A DNA stretch of 64,000 bases from Candidula unifasciata (GCA_905116865.2 CAJHNH020000560.1:142501-206500), one strand, 5' to 3'. Shown: positions 1 through 10,574, counted from the first letter of the stretch. A program made the numbers and translations. Notes: a model not told the origin generated them from the sequence alone.

Positions 1-59
1 GGTGAACCTATTTCCCGTTTCTGGGTACCCAGTCTAGTTGTTGCTACTTGAAGGGCGCT

Positions 60-310
60 TCTTCTCCGCTTTCTTAGTGTTCACTGACTGTAAAACTCCA
101 GCGGAAAGTTCTGGCTGTTCGTCGAAGTCTGTATTTTAGTCTTGTACTAGAACTTCAGTTTTCTGTGCACATCCGTCTTACAGATTCTGCTTATTTCTAT
201 ACAGGCTGCTGGTTCCAGATGCAATCCGACTTTGAAGGAAACACACATAAGTAGTTGACTTTGAGGACTTGCTCCTTGGGGGTGGGGGTATTAGTTCTAC
301 GAAGGGGTGG
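60..310 (-). mobile_element. Dispersed retroposon family F, copy 1 (diverged)
   Basis: This resembles the other nine F copies: the 'GCGGAAAGTTCTGGCTGTTC' block, the 'TTCTGTGCACATCCGTCTTA' block and a decayed 'AGTTGACT' corresponding to the F core AGTCGACTCTTACGACATGC. The strand is given with the (GAA)n tail taken as the 3' end, here seen as CTT-rich sequence on the left. It has no coding capacity. Confidence 0.6.
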
Positions 311-876
311 TAGCAATGAAGAAAAACAACACACCCGTTTAGTGCCATTATCAGAAATCGAATTACGTATGAAGTGGAAATACGAGGAATTGTGGAGAGA
401 ACAAACACTAAACTTCTACAAGTTCCCATCAGCAACCAAAAAAAAAAAAAAAAAACACACACACACACTCACGCACGCACACGTGTATGTGTGTGTTTGC
501 AACAAAAAGCTCAATAGGAATTGACCCCCAAGTGGGAACTTTTCAAAACATGGAACAAAACACTACACAGGGATGCTGACTATATCACACTATTTATTCA
601 GTGTATACAGTAAAAGAATCATGTGATGTATACAATGTATGACATCCATATCGGTTAGTGTGCATAACGTAAACATCCTGACAGTGTTGAGATCGCTAAA
701 AATGAAACACAGCTGCAAGAAATTTTGGACTTAATTTTAACAAAGTCAAAACACCAAGGTAACTTTGGTCTTTCACACTCGTCCACCATTTGCACGAGTG
801 CTTCACGTGAGCAAGCGCCTGCAATATAGTCTATTATTTAAAAATAATCACATGGTTTGATTTTGCTACCGCCGAC
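311..876. other. No gene seen; A-run plus CA/TG microsatellite
   Basis: A poly-A run lies near 438-455, followed by a short (CA)n/(TG)n tract to about 500. The remainder shows no coding or repeat signal that I can recognise. Confidence 0.5.
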
Positions 877-1312
877 TTATACCTTTAGAGTAGCTGGGTT
901 TTCTAATATCAGTTTATGAATGTACTGAAGCCTTTAGAGTAGCTGGGTTTTCTAATATCAGTTTGTGAATGTTCTTATACCTTTAGAGTAGCTGGGTTTT
1001 CTAATATCAGTTTGTGAATGTTCTTATACCTTTAGAGTAGCTGGGTTTTCTAATATCAGTTTGTGAATGTTCTTATACCTTTAGAGTAGCTGGGTTTTCT
1101 AATATCAGTTTGTGAATGTTCTTATACCTTTAGAGTAGCTGGGTTTTCTAATATCAGTTTGTGAATGTTCTTATACCTTTAGAGTAGCTGGGTTTTCTAA
1201 TATCAGTTTGTGAATGTACTGATACCTTTAGAGTAGCTGGGTTTTCTAATATCAGTTTATGAATGTACTGAAACCTTTAGAGTAGCTGGGTTTTCTAATA
1301 TTAGTTTGTGAA
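877..1312. repeat. 49-bp minisatellite, about 9 copies
   Basis: The unit begins CTTTAGAGTAGCTGGGTTTT and recurs at 883, 932, 981, 1030 and onward at exact 49-bp spacing. The copies are nearly identical, and the outer ones carry 'TACTGAAG' in place of 'TTCTTATA'. The array abuts an (AATG)n stretch that belongs to the neighbouring family G element. Confidence 0.92.
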
Positions 1313-1520
1313 TGAATGAATGAATTAATGAAGTTTAACCCCACCCGCACCGCACAACGAGCGATAAACACCCGGTGACACAAAGTGTCACCATTGGATG
1401 AGGAGAATCACCCATGCGAAACTCCCGGACCCCCCCCCCCCTCCTTCCCCTCCTCCTCAAATATTAGGTTATAATAGGGCCCACGACAACAGCCGGAGTG
1501 GGGCTTTAAAATTATGAGAC
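1313..1520 (-). mobile_element. Family G retroposon copy with (AATG)n tail
   Basis: It shares 'CGATAAACACCCGGTGACAC', 'AAAGTGTCACC' and the terminal 'GGAGTGGGGCTT' block with copies at 1826, 11775, 30750 and 62225. The simple-repeat tail (AATGAATGAATG) lies on the left, so the element reads on the - strand. A C-run near 1430 has expanded inside it. Confidence 0.7.
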
Positions 1521-1813
1521 ACCAACAGATAATTGCAGTTTGTAACACATCAGCTTTACAAAGTAAATAAATAGTTTGCCAAAGATTGCTATCAGAATAT
1601 ATGAATATGCTTACGGTTGCTATCATTTGTGACTTCCCATGTGGTTGTTCCTGCTGGTGGTTCAGCCTGACCTAACTATAAACAAGTGGTTTGGTACTGA
1701 ATTAAATGCACTCTGTAACGAGAACCATGTCGACAGTCATCCACTTGTTGTTGAGGTGTACCGATATCACGCAACACAATACCGATCTTCCTTTTTGAAA
1801 GCGACAGAAGTCG

Positions 1814-2077
1814 AAAAATTAGAATAAGTATATTTATGAGAATTATTTTTGTCCTTTTTAGGACGACATTTTTAGTTATTTGAAGCCCCACCCTGGGTTT
1901 TGCCAGGGGCCGCAATATAGGCAGGCCATAGATATGGCCAGTTGTCTGAACGCAGTTTCTGGGACCTCTCCACGGCGATCCTCATCCACACGGTGGCACT
2001 TTGTGTCATCGGGTATTTGTCGCTTGTGTGATGTCCTGGTGGGGTAGAAAGTGAGTCAGTCAGTCAAAAATTAGAAT
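1814..2077 (+). mobile_element. Family G retroposon, complete copy with 12-bp TSD
   Basis: A perfect direct repeat AAAAATTAGAAT occurs at 1814-1825 and 2066-2077 and brackets a 240-bp insert. The insert starts near a small hairpin (GTCCTTTTTAGGAC) and contains 'GGTGGCACTTTGTGTCATCG'. It ends in a short (GTCA)n tail. These are hallmarks of target-primed retroposition. I see no clear tRNA A/B boxes, so the promoter class is unknown. Confidence 0.85.
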
Positions 2078-2126
2078 TGCTAAATGCTAATTATCGATAC
2101 TGCTAGTAATCGAATATCTAGCACCG

Positions 2127-3098
2127 TTGCTCTTCTTTTTGATAATATTAATTTATACAAGCCGTATGAAAGAACGACCTAACGAACAAACAATTTTTAC
2201 GGCAATTTTTACGTGGCTAGGTCGGGCAGAAGATGTTATTAGGCAAATATGCAGCCTAACCGACATCATACCTGGTGCAGAATGGATACCTGTGCCTCAG
2301 GCGTTTATTTGTACATTTTCCTGTATTGTCACACTCAACAGGCGATGTAGAGAAGAGAATCCTGTTGCTGTTAATGCAGAGGTCAACGCTCTCATCGGTG
2401 AAAATTCAGACGAAGCAGATGCAATAATCTATACAGACGGATCCGTTATACGCCAAAGAAGAAGCGCATGGGCATTTACAGCACGCTCAGCGGGCAGAAC
2501 AGTCAAAGAAGCCAACGGCGCCTTCTCCATGACAACCAGCAGCATGACGATGGAGGTGATGGCAGTGACACAAGCGCTTGCCTGGCTTGAAACACAAAAA
2601 TACACCCGCGTGTGTATACTCAGTGATTCAATGAGTATGATCCGGAGGGTTCAGGCAGGTTCAGTGCGAAGACAATGGCTTGAATCATTACAGAAGTCCA
2701 CTGTCCGTGGAGTTACCTTTATTTTTGTTCCGGGACACGCAGGCGTCGATGGAAATGAAAGAGCTGACAGGTTGGCTGGATCCGCTATCACTACCGACGG
2801 TCAGCCTATGGATCATGCTGATATTATCAATGCCCTCAGAGAAATGGGAAGGATAGACGACTTTGGTGGCAGTGAATCCACATCACTCGCTAGAATGGCA
2901 GACTTGGGAATAAAGATCGGCACAGCAAAAAACGAGACGCACACCAGTTACGCCAGAAGACTTGTTAATCAACATAGAACTGGTACTATTAGCCATCGGA
3001 CGTTGGGGTTCATACTGAGGGGAGGATCTGAGCACCTATGGACATGTCCGGAGTGCAATGAGGATAACCCAACTAACTAACTAACTAACGAACTAACA
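2127..3098 (+). pseudogene. Non-LTR retrotransposon 3' end with RNase H domain (family alpha)
   Basis: The open frame of 317 codons contains a complete RNase H fold signature in order: YTDGS (first Asp) near residue 103, MEVMAVTQALAWL (Glu) near 142, ILSDSMS (Asp) near 164, and PGHAGVDGNERADRLAG (His/Asp) near 201. A cysteine motif WTCPEC stands at the C-terminus. RNase H in this position is known for the I, Nimb, LOA and R1 groups of LINEs; I cannot choose among them. The residues before about 95 are not recognisable as reverse transcriptase, so the copy is 5'-truncated and its ATG is not a real start. The stop TAA is the first unit of a (CTAA)n tail. Copies at 42345 (-) and 52981 (+) end identically. 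Confidence 0.85.
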
Positions 3099-3193
3099 AT
3101 TTTTACGGGGTTAAGAAGTATAAACGGTAGCACAGCCGCCCTACTGTGCTATCTGTGTTTAGTTTGATCATTCTTGAGCCCTCTTGCTTAAGT

Positions 3194-3198
<5 letters not shown>

Positions 3199-3227
<29 letters not shown>

Positions 3228-3262
3228 TAGAAAGAGGAAAAAGGAGGCGGGGGGGGGGGGGC
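3199..3262. repeat. (TG)n and poly-G tracts
   Basis: About 26 bp of TG dinucleotides is followed shortly by a run of G. The open frames crossing it are Cys/Val repeats without meaning. Confidence 0.9.
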
Positions 3263-4055
3263 GTGATTGTACTAGCATTTATTGGCACCTTTCCATGTTT
3301 CCGGACGATAACACTGTCTTATAGGTGTGTGTGAGAATCGCAGCTCACGGCGATGTATCTCTATCTTTGGAACAGGAACATGTGTGTAAGCCTTGTTATA
3401 TCGATCCTGCAACACCACCTATTCAAACAGGACCCACCTCACTCGTCGATATGTTAGCAGACAGGACTTCCTTTTGACAGGACATGTGTGTGTCTAAATC
3501 TCACTAACCCGCGCTACTAGTCGTCATGTGGTTAAGGTATACGTGGCCCACAATATCCACTATTTCAGAGTTTTCCTTAGCCTTGTCTTGTGAGTCACGC
3601 AGAAAACATCCTCAGTTCTGGCTATTACATCTGTTCAACATGTTCGATCAGTGTCTGTGGCCGAAGGGTTATCCACGCAGTCTCAGATTTCCGACATACC
3701 ATCGTTCTAGGTCACATGTCTGGCAGTTCGGCAGCAGATCGATTTGTCTTCATTTCGACAGTGGTGTGGACCGTTAAATAGCAATAGCAAAGTGTTGAAC
3801 GGGACGTCTACTTGAAAGCTACAAAAAATAATCTTCGGGTCATGTTGCTATAATTATAAAAGTATAGGCATCTAATTTTAAGTATATTTATGGTGATAAG
3901 TAAGGCGGCTAGAGGCATGTAGTATTACGTGTGTAATACTTGTTACATCTATAAATGTGAACTAGAAAACTATCTAGTCTGATCTGTTTCCATATCTACG
4001 CTAACTGTGTGAGAAATTTACACAAGAGTTTTTTACAACGTTTACATTAAACGTC
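3263..4055. other. No gene seen
   Basis: Two overlapping 60-80 codon frames lie at 3526-3781 but match no family that I know. No splice-bounded exon, repeat or RNA is apparent. The stretch is probably part of the intron upstream of the large exon at 4534. Confidence 0.45.
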
Positions 4056-4059
4056 ACAT

Positions 4060-4378
4060 ACATGCACGCAAACGTCACAACCATGCACGCACACGTCACA
4101 TAGATGCACACACACGTCACATAGATGCACGCACACGTCACATACATGCACGCACACGTCACATACATGCACGCACACGTCACATACATGCACGCACATG
4201 TCACATACATGCACGCATGCATACATGTCACGTACATAGATGTACGCAAACGTCACATAGATGTACGCAAACGCCACATACATGCACGCATACGTCACAT
4301 ACATGCACGCACACGTCACATACATGCACGCACACGTTACATACATGCACGCACACGTCACATACATGTACGCACAAT
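4060..4378. repeat. 21-bp minisatellite in the intron upstream of the large exon
   Basis: The unit CACGTCACATACATGCACG is repeated with 21-bp spacing and some variation (CATAGATG, CATACATG). It lies about 150 bp before the splice acceptor at 4533. Because 21 is a multiple of 3, it opens frames on both strands; these are not genes. Confidence 0.9.
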
Positions 4379-4518
4379 CATATCTCCCCATGTTAATTTT
4401 TATATTGACATATCACAAGTGTGTATAATCATAGCTTATCCCGTTAGCATATTTAAACATCTGGAGTATATCTCAGGATGTTTACATTATATGTCACATT
4501 TGAGACTAACGTGTGCAC

Positions 4519-4533
4519 ATTTTCTATCCACAG
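4519..4533 (+). other. 3' splice acceptor of the large terminal exon
   Basis: The sequence ATTTTCTATCCACAG precedes 4534. It is a short pyrimidine stretch ending in CAG, and the protein becomes sensible immediately after it. The ATG at 4513 lies in the intron and should not be used as a start. Confidence 0.65.
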
Positions 4534-7500
4534 GATTGTGTTCTTCGCCTCTTCTACTCGTTCTTTGAGATCCCACCTAAAGTGAGAAAAGTGGAGACAG
4601 TGACACACGTAACTGAGAAGATTTCAAAAAACAAACTTATGGACAAAAGTGAAGAGAAGTCAGATAAACGTGAAGATGACAAGAAATCCAAGAACAAAAG
4701 AGAGAGATCCAAGGAAAAGAAGCAAAGCAAGTTATCAGGAAAAAGGAAAGTCTGTGCGGAAGGATCTGCTTTGGTTGCAGACAGTGCTGTGATTTTGGGA
4801 CACAGTCCTTGTGCTGAAACTGTTGAACCTGGATCTATGAAGTCTCTTGGCATAGAGGTAGTTGCTGCTGCATCTACTGTACACACAGCAGACGATGTGA
4901 AACCTGTTGATACAAGTTCTAAAGCCACCAGAAACAATATCACCAGTTTATCTGTTGTAAAATGCTCAAAGAAGGATCACACCACCTTTCAGTCACCGAC
5001 AAAACAAAAGCCACCACCCGAAAGTCCACCCTTTTCCATAACCACTCATTCAGCTAATAAAGATAACAGCAAGGTCTCTAAAGGTCACAAATCCAAGACC
5101 TCTATAAAACTGCTAATAAAGTCCTCAGATATCAAGGTCTGCAAAAGTCCTGACAGGCAGTTCCTTGGATCCACAGTGGATGTGAAGTATGAGAACAATG
5201 ACATGCCTACAAAGGTCAAGATTAGGAAATATCAGAATGGTGAAAGCGCATCCATCTCACAATCTAATTTATTTGAAAAGATGAGCACACTAGCCAACTC
5301 ATCAGAAATGGAGCTCAAAGATCACACTCTTATCTCAAAGTCTTTTTCTAGTCATGATCAGAACAAAGTCTACAGTAATAGCAAGACACCAAGAGATGAT
5401 GAATTTCTTAAGCGTGAAGCTAAAGCTAAGGTTAACATTGCCACGGTGAATGCAGCATCCCAGCAAGAGGAGCTGGTTGATAAGAAAAGAACGGACAGTA
5501 AACTAACGGGAAAGGTTGTAGTCAAAGAAGATGTAGAGGCTTTGAATAGAATTGTGAACAACCTAGAGGATACGAAGCTGGAGAAATGTAACAGCGGCCT
5601 GCAGAACAAAGTGGACTTTGGTGTTGGAGGTAAAGATGGTGCGACTAATATACAAGCAAATAAACAAGAAACTAAAGTAATCACTAAAACTGCAAGCCAA
5701 AGTAAGTCTGATTGTAAGACACATATACACTCAGGGAAATCATCTGGGTCTCAGAGTACAACTTTCAGTGAGGACAAAAAAGCAGCCCACAACATGCAGC
5801 AGAATGCACATGATGTTAGTAGAACTCAAGATAGCAACCAGAACGATATCAAGCTTGGACATGAACATGGAAATGACATGGATAATTTAAAAGAAAATGG
5901 CATGAAATCACCAAATTGTGATAGCAAGTTGCTCATTGTTAAAACTGAGCCGAGCATTACTACAGAAGATGTCCACAATAGGAGGAAACTTTGTGAAAGT
6001 GTTAATCAAACAAGAACTCAACAGAGCATGAGTGAGGCCAAACAAGTCTCTGTTCCTCCTGAGAAAAACATTGCCAGAAGAGCCTTAGAGGACAGTAATA
6101 AGCACAATGGCAAACAAAACAGAGATGATAGTATCAGGGCAGATTCTGAGCCTAGAGGCCTCTTAGATACCAACTTGGCAGTTTTACCAAAGGCTAACCC
6201 TGCTGTTTCAGACACATCCACTGCGTTACCGAAGATACACAATGGCTTGACCAAAGCACCTGAAATCATTAGAGTTCAGAGCCCTGTTAAAATGATGCAG
6301 GTGCAAGAACTTTCTAAGACTGTCAGGGACACAGAAGGTAGGGAACCACTGTGCAGTTCTAATAAAAAGGCTTTGATTGAGCGAGGTTCTGTGTCTTTAC
6401 AATCAGACGATAAACAACAGACTTCAAGTCCATGTTCTGATAAACTGGTGGATGTATCAAAGCCAGTGACATTGGAAATCACTTCAGTAGGGAGTTCAGT
6501 TACTCCTAAGATCGGAGTCATTTTATGTGAAGTGAGCTCTGCTGAAACTAATACTTCATCACAACCAGCCTTTGTCTCCGGGGTATTGACTACAACCACC
6601 TCATCTTCTCCATTGTCTGCACCACCCAAACTTCTGAAAACGATGGTTATCAGTACAGCAGGTACAGCTAGTTACCCGCTGACAGCTTACTCTATTGCCT
6701 CAATAGTATCTGTGCCTGTGTTTAAGCCTGGCAGCATTCCATCCTCTTCTTTCACTGCAGTCTCACAGGCACTTTTAACACCATCACCTGCAGCAACCAC
6801 TAATGCAGCACCAAAGTTGTCTGAAGTTGTCACAACCACAGTGCCACACAAAGCAGCATTACCTGTGGTCTGCACAACAACACTCACCAAAACCTCGTTA
6901 TCGGCACCAGTTACTTCTTCAGTGTCAGCCACCATGTCTGCCTCAACTGTAGGTTCAGGGGCGCCAGATTCTACTTCTTCTCCAGCATCAGAAAGAAGTT
7001 CTGAATCAGGTTCACCATCACCACTTTACCGTGGTAACCAGCCTGGGTCTGCTTATTTTGGTCTGCACACCTCCACTAAAACAACAGCATCAGTTTGTGT
7101 TCCGTCAGCAGCATCACGGGGTAGTGTAACAAATCCGACCGCTACTCCTAGTTTAGTCCTGCCTGTAACAGTGTCTCCCACAACCTCCAGCTTATCTTCC
7201 ACACCAGTGGTCACAACCCAAGCCTTAACTGTGACATCATCTGCCACCAGCACCTGGTGCACAGAGACAACTGTTAACGTGGCCAACACGTTTCTCAACA
7301 TACCACCTAAAGAATCAGCCGCCTTGAAGAATACACAAACAAAGAGCAATTCCAGAGTCTCCAATGTTTCTGCTTCCAGTATGACACTTCAGAAAGACGC
7401 TATTAATCTGGACAATTTCTTGTTTGATACAAAACCTTCAGAGACAGAATCCCTGACAGCACTGAGCGGCCATAGAATGAAGGATACGTGTACTATTTCC

Positions 7501-8706
7501 AAACAAATTCATAAGGGCCCACTGAGAACCAAGTCCAATTCATCTGCACAAGCTCATGGGCTGGTGAATAGTAGAGCTGTGACAAGTGCAGAACCCCATA
7601 TCACTGCCGTTCACCAGCTGCCCAAAACTGTTTCACATACCTCAAAACCATATTCAGTAGGAAAGTCCTTAAGTGTCTCATCCACTTCATCAGCAAAATG
7701 CAACAGCGTTATTCAAACTACAAAAATAAGCACGCTCATCCCAAAGTCTACTTCAGTCACTTCCAAGGCTGGAGCATTCTCAAAGTCATTCTCATACCCG
7801 TCGACTCTGAATAGTGTTCCTTCGTCCAGGAGTTTCTTGCATACATCATTGCCGCCTCACATGCCAAGACCAGACTTGTCTGCAGTCATCAATGGAAGCT
7901 CTGCTTACGAGCAAGCACTGTTGACCAAGGCATCTGGATTGTCATCCTCATCCTCATCAGTGCACATGACATCAGCAGCCTCATCGTCATCATCTCATCA
8001 CAGAACATCCTCCAAACACATTTCTAAAGATGCGGATGGCAAGATGGAAAAAACCCAGAAAAACAAAGCTGTCCCTCCACTGACCATCCCAAAGTCATGC
8101 TTGACAACTCTGAAACTTCAGAGGTCGCCGGGTTCTACGGATCACTACATCTTTGCCCCTCTCACCCACTACACAGCAGCTGGTCATCATAATGGGGAAC
8201 GGTCAAAGTCAAAGGAAGTCAAATATAATGGATCCCGAACACCTACCTCTCCCCCTACCCCAACAAGGGATAGTGTGTTTATAGGGGAGAGGCAGCGAGT
8301 GCCGACTATTAAAATCTCGGATATTAATAGAAATCCCATTATTGTTGAAAGTGGTGGGAGTAACCTTGCAAACACCAACCGACACCACTCGCAATTTAGA
8401 TCGTACAACCATGGAAGTTCCAGGTCGTCCAGCTCTGACAGCGGATCTGCTCGAGCTCACAGCAGAGCCGGAAGTGATTCCAACTCGCCCACCGGAAGCA
8501 GCGACCGGTCAGACAGGTCTCCCGCAAGAGATGCCAGACGACCTTCAGACTCCGAACTTTTACTGAGCCAGCACTGGCATAGTTATACTGCAGCAGACTT
8601 GCTCTTCAACGGGTTCAAGCTGCCCTCGCATCCTAAATTCCATGAACTCCACTATGACACAGATGCGATGCCCCTGGATTACTCCCAGTCCTCGTCGAAA
8701 TCCTAG
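4534..8706 (+). CDS. Terminal exon of a Psc/BMI1-like Polycomb protein (tentative)
   Basis: The exon contributes 1,390 codons and ends at TAG 8704-8706. It starts after a CAG acceptor with DCVLRLFYSFFEIPPK. This has the spacing of the last RAWUL strand of PCGF proteins (the LPLKYRVRP region of BMI1), where those genes also switch to a disordered tail. The rest is low-complexity: a Lys/Glu/Ser-rich block (residues about 36-75), KTSIKLLIKSSDIKV (about 188-202), a Ser/Thr/Ala/Pro region (about 620-940) and poly-Ser (about 1137-1155). Two better-formed blocks follow, PPLTIPKSCLTTLKLQRSPG (about 1181) and VPTIKISDINRNPIIVES (about 1256), then an Arg/Ser stretch and the C-terminus MPLDYSQSSSKS. Drosophila Psc has a similar long tail that compacts chromatin. 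If the call is right, this is a PRC1 nuclear protein. Alternatives are other disordered nuclear regulators. The RING and most of RAWUL would lie upstream, outside the window. Coding status is near certain; the family call is not. Confidence 0.6.
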   Translation, partial: DCVLRLFYSFFEIPPKVRKVETVTHVTEKISKNKLMDKSEEKSDKREDDKKSKNKRERSKEKKQSKLSGKRKVCAEGSALVADSAVILGHSPCAETVEPGSMKSLGIEVVAAASTVHTADDVKPVDTSSKATRNNITSLSVVKCSKKDHTTFQSPTKQKPPPESPPFSITTHSANKDNSKVSKGHKSKTSIKLLIKSSDIKVCKSPDRQFLGSTVDVKYENNDMPTKVKIRKYQNGESASISQSNLFEKMSTLANSSEMELKDHTLISKSFSSHDQNKVYSNSKTPRDDEFLKREAKAKVNIATVNAASQQEELVDKKRTDSKLTGKVVVKEDVEALNRIVNNLEDTKLEKCNSGLQNKVDFGVGGKDGATNIQANKQETKVITKTASQSKSDCKTHIHSGKSSGSQSTTFSEDKKAAHNMQQNAHDVSRTQDSNQNDIKLGHEHGNDMDNLKENGMKSPNCDSKLLIVKTEPSITTEDVHNRRKLCESVNQTRTQQSMSEAKQVSVPPEKNIARRALEDSNKHNGKQNRDDSIRADSEPRGLLDTNLAVLPKANPAVSDTSTALPKIHNGLTKAPEIIRVQSPVKMMQVQELSKTVRDTEGREPLCSSNKKALIERGSVSLQSDDKQQTSSPCSDKLVDVSKPVTLEITSVGSSVTPKIGVILCEVSSAETNTSSQPAFVSGVLTTTTSSSPLSAPPKLLKTMVISTAGTASYPLTAYSIASIVSVPVFKPGSIPSSSFTAVSQALLTPSPAATTNAAPKLSEVVTTTVPHKAALPVVCTTTLTKTSLSAPVTSSVSATMSASTVGSGAPDSTSSPASERSSESGSPSPLYRGNQPGSAYFGLHTSTKTTASVCVPSAASRGSVTNPTATPSLVLPVTVSPTTSSLSSTPVVTTQALTVTSSATSTWCTETTVNVANTFLNIPPKESAALKNTQTKSNSRVSNVSASSMTLQKDAINLDNFLFDTKPSETESLTALSGHRMKDTCTISKQIHKGPLRTKSNSSAQAHGLVNSRAVTSAEPHITAVHQLPKTVSHTSKPYSVGKSLSVSSTSSAKCNSVIQTTKISTLIPKSTSVTSKAGAFSKSFSYPSTLNSVPSSRSFLHTSLPPHMPRPDLSAVINGSSAYEQALLTKASGLSSSSSSVHMTSAASSSSSHHRTSSKHISKDADGKMEKTQKNKAVPPLTIPKSCLTTLKLQRSPGSTDHYIFAPLTHYTAAGHHNGERSKSKEVKYNGSRTPTSPPTPTRDSVFIGERQRVPTIKISDINRNPIIVESGGSNLANTNRHHSQFRSYNHGSSRSSSSDSGSARAHSRAGSDSNSPTGSSDRSDRSPARDARRPSDSELLLSQHWHSYTAADLLFNGFKLPSHPKFHELHYDTDAMPLDYSQSSSKS

Positions 8707-9075
8707 TGACATCTCTACTTGCTGTGCAGGCTAAATCATCCAACAAAAGGGAGTCGTCTGGTTCGTATGGCGTCTGCATACGATCATGTCCCCCATCACA
8801 GAGCCGGTGGTGTTTTTATATTGACCCACATTTATGGATGGAACTATTTTCGGCGTGTGCTAGAAAACAAATCGGATTACTAATGTGGTGTTGTGAAGTT
8901 CGTTGTGGCAGAAGGTGACAAAAAGTCCCAGAACGAGTACCAGAGCGAACAAATGGCTACACAACTACACATGATGTGTGTGCTTCTCTATTGCTTTCAC
9001 CTGGATTACTGCGACTGGATGTTGGCTGGTATTTGGCAAATTATACAATAAAACTTAGGTCCAAAAACTTAACTG
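8707..9075 (+). other. 3'UTR of the large exon with poly(A) signal
   Basis: The sequence is non-coding after TAG 8706. A canonical AATAAA stands at 9047-9052, so cleavage would fall around 9065-9080. A more distal site cannot be excluded, because unique AT-rich sequence continues to about 9800. Confidence 0.55.
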
Positions 9076-9815
9076 TACTTTGGTCTAAATTTCCATCGTA
9101 TCAGTTTATGGACACCCATGCTGTTGTAACGGTGAGCTACAGCCCGATCAGCGGGTACTTAAGTGAATTTGTGATAGATAGTATTACATAAGTATAGACA
9201 GTGTTAAGGTATTTGACGCTATCTTTAATATTTCTCTGTGTGTGTGTCTTTCATTGTTTCTTGTTCTAATTCTTATTTATTCATTGTTTTTATTTACTTG
9301 TTTGAAAACCCTTGGTTTCAGCTTCCAGCAACACTGCCTTGTTGATGTTAATGACAATATTATCGATGACTAGCTTATATGATCTACAATACTGCCTGTT
9401 TGGTTATCTCAGTTTAATGTTGTGACCATTAAGTGGACCCAGCAGTTAATGGGTTTTATATGTCATTTGCAACTTTGTTAAATGCTGTTTTCAAACTGTT
9501 GCACTTTATGCATGTTTTCAGAAGCAAGACACAGCTTTTTTCATGATTTCATTCGTTTGTAACTTTGACCATTGATTTGGTTGTCAAGTTTTTTAATTGG
9601 GCAAACGTTTTAATATCTACTCTTTTCCGCCTGTGCATTTTCCTACCACTAGTTAACCTGTCTTGACTTTGGAATGAAGTTGTATTCTGTGCTGTACACC
9701 TGCCTAGCCACTGACGACGTTAAAAGACACTGGTCACTTCGTACAGTGTCCATTCCTTTTCTGAGTAAAGCTTGAAACTTTGCCATTGGAAAACTTTGGC
9801 CAGTGTATCCTTAAG
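9076..9815. other. No gene seen; unique AT-rich flank
   Basis: This is T-rich single-copy-looking sequence directly after the poly(A) signal of the Psc-like gene. It could be an extended 3'UTR. I see no repeat or RNA. Confidence 0.4.
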
Positions 9816-9817
9816 CA

Positions 9818-10001
9818 GCTGGCTGAACGGATAAGAAGGTTGGGCTCTAATGAGGGAGACCCAGGTTCGAATCCTCGGTAGGGTTGTGGATTTATTCTCT
9901 CGGAGGCAAAAACAAAATCCCCAGCTGTACAGTCCGGGCGACTGCTGTATCCGTGCGACCCTAAATACTCAGGGTCACAGACATTCCTGCCTACACAGCA
10001 G

Positions 10002-10041
<40 letters not shown>

Positions 10042-10045
10042 CAGA
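9818..10045 (+). mobile_element. tRNA-derived SINE, family E, with (TA)n tail
   Basis: The tRNA-like head has an A-box region TGGCTGAACGGATAAG and a perfect B box GGTTCGAATCC about 40 bp later. The body includes GGCAAAAACAAAATCCCCAG and 'GGGCGACTGC', and the end is a (TA)n run (about 10003-10040). Related heads on the - strand occur at 25440, 50520 and 61355. Confidence 0.8.
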
Positions 10046-10574
10046 CACACACACATGCCGACACTAATACTTGGATACATATTAATGTGCTGACACAAAC
10101 ACGTGCACTCATAAGCTGACATTGAGACACGGATATTGACGCTCAGACTTAGAAGTGGATACACAGATTCATACTATGATACTGATATATATATGTCGAT
10201 ACCTTAGCTTGAGTGTATGTATTCATGTCCTAGTTTCAGCGCGCAAGCAAGTCAGTAAACCCATACTTTAGTTTCAGCGTGTGCGTGTGTTTGTACCCCT
10301 TTGCGGACTCTCAAATCGCCAGCCACTGCCATAATATTACCATATATTTAAATAATATTTATCATTCCAAACCTGGCTGCAGTTATCTGGCAGATTCCGT
10401 TGCTGTTTCGCCATGCCTGAATTTGTTTTTAGAGCATGCTGCTCTGGGGAAATACAGAATATTGCTGTAAATGGTATTTATTTAACACGAACGATTTTTT
10501 GGTTTTTATAACTAATCAGGAGCGACGATTCTAACAAGATGTGAAATCGATTTAGTGCACTACTTAATATTTGC
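10046..10574. other. No gene seen
   Basis: This holds short CA-rich and AT-rich sequence after the SINE E tail. No coding potential or recognisable repeat is seen. Confidence 0.4.

Noticed and set aside
1639..1827. 62-codon frame upstream of the family G insertion
   Set aside because: Its end is created by the insertion; read across the empty site it meets stops soon after. No domain was recognised.
4513..4533. ATG at 4513 as start of the 1,397-codon frame
   Set aside because: It lies inside the pyrimidine-CAG acceptor; the first seven codons are intronic.
4125..4568. 147-codon frame joining the 21-bp repeat to the exon region
   Set aside because: It runs through the minisatellite and crosses the splice acceptor in the wrong frame.
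4554..8460. Several antisense frames of 73-129 codons within the large exon
   Set aside because: Shadows of the coding strand with no splice sites or domains.
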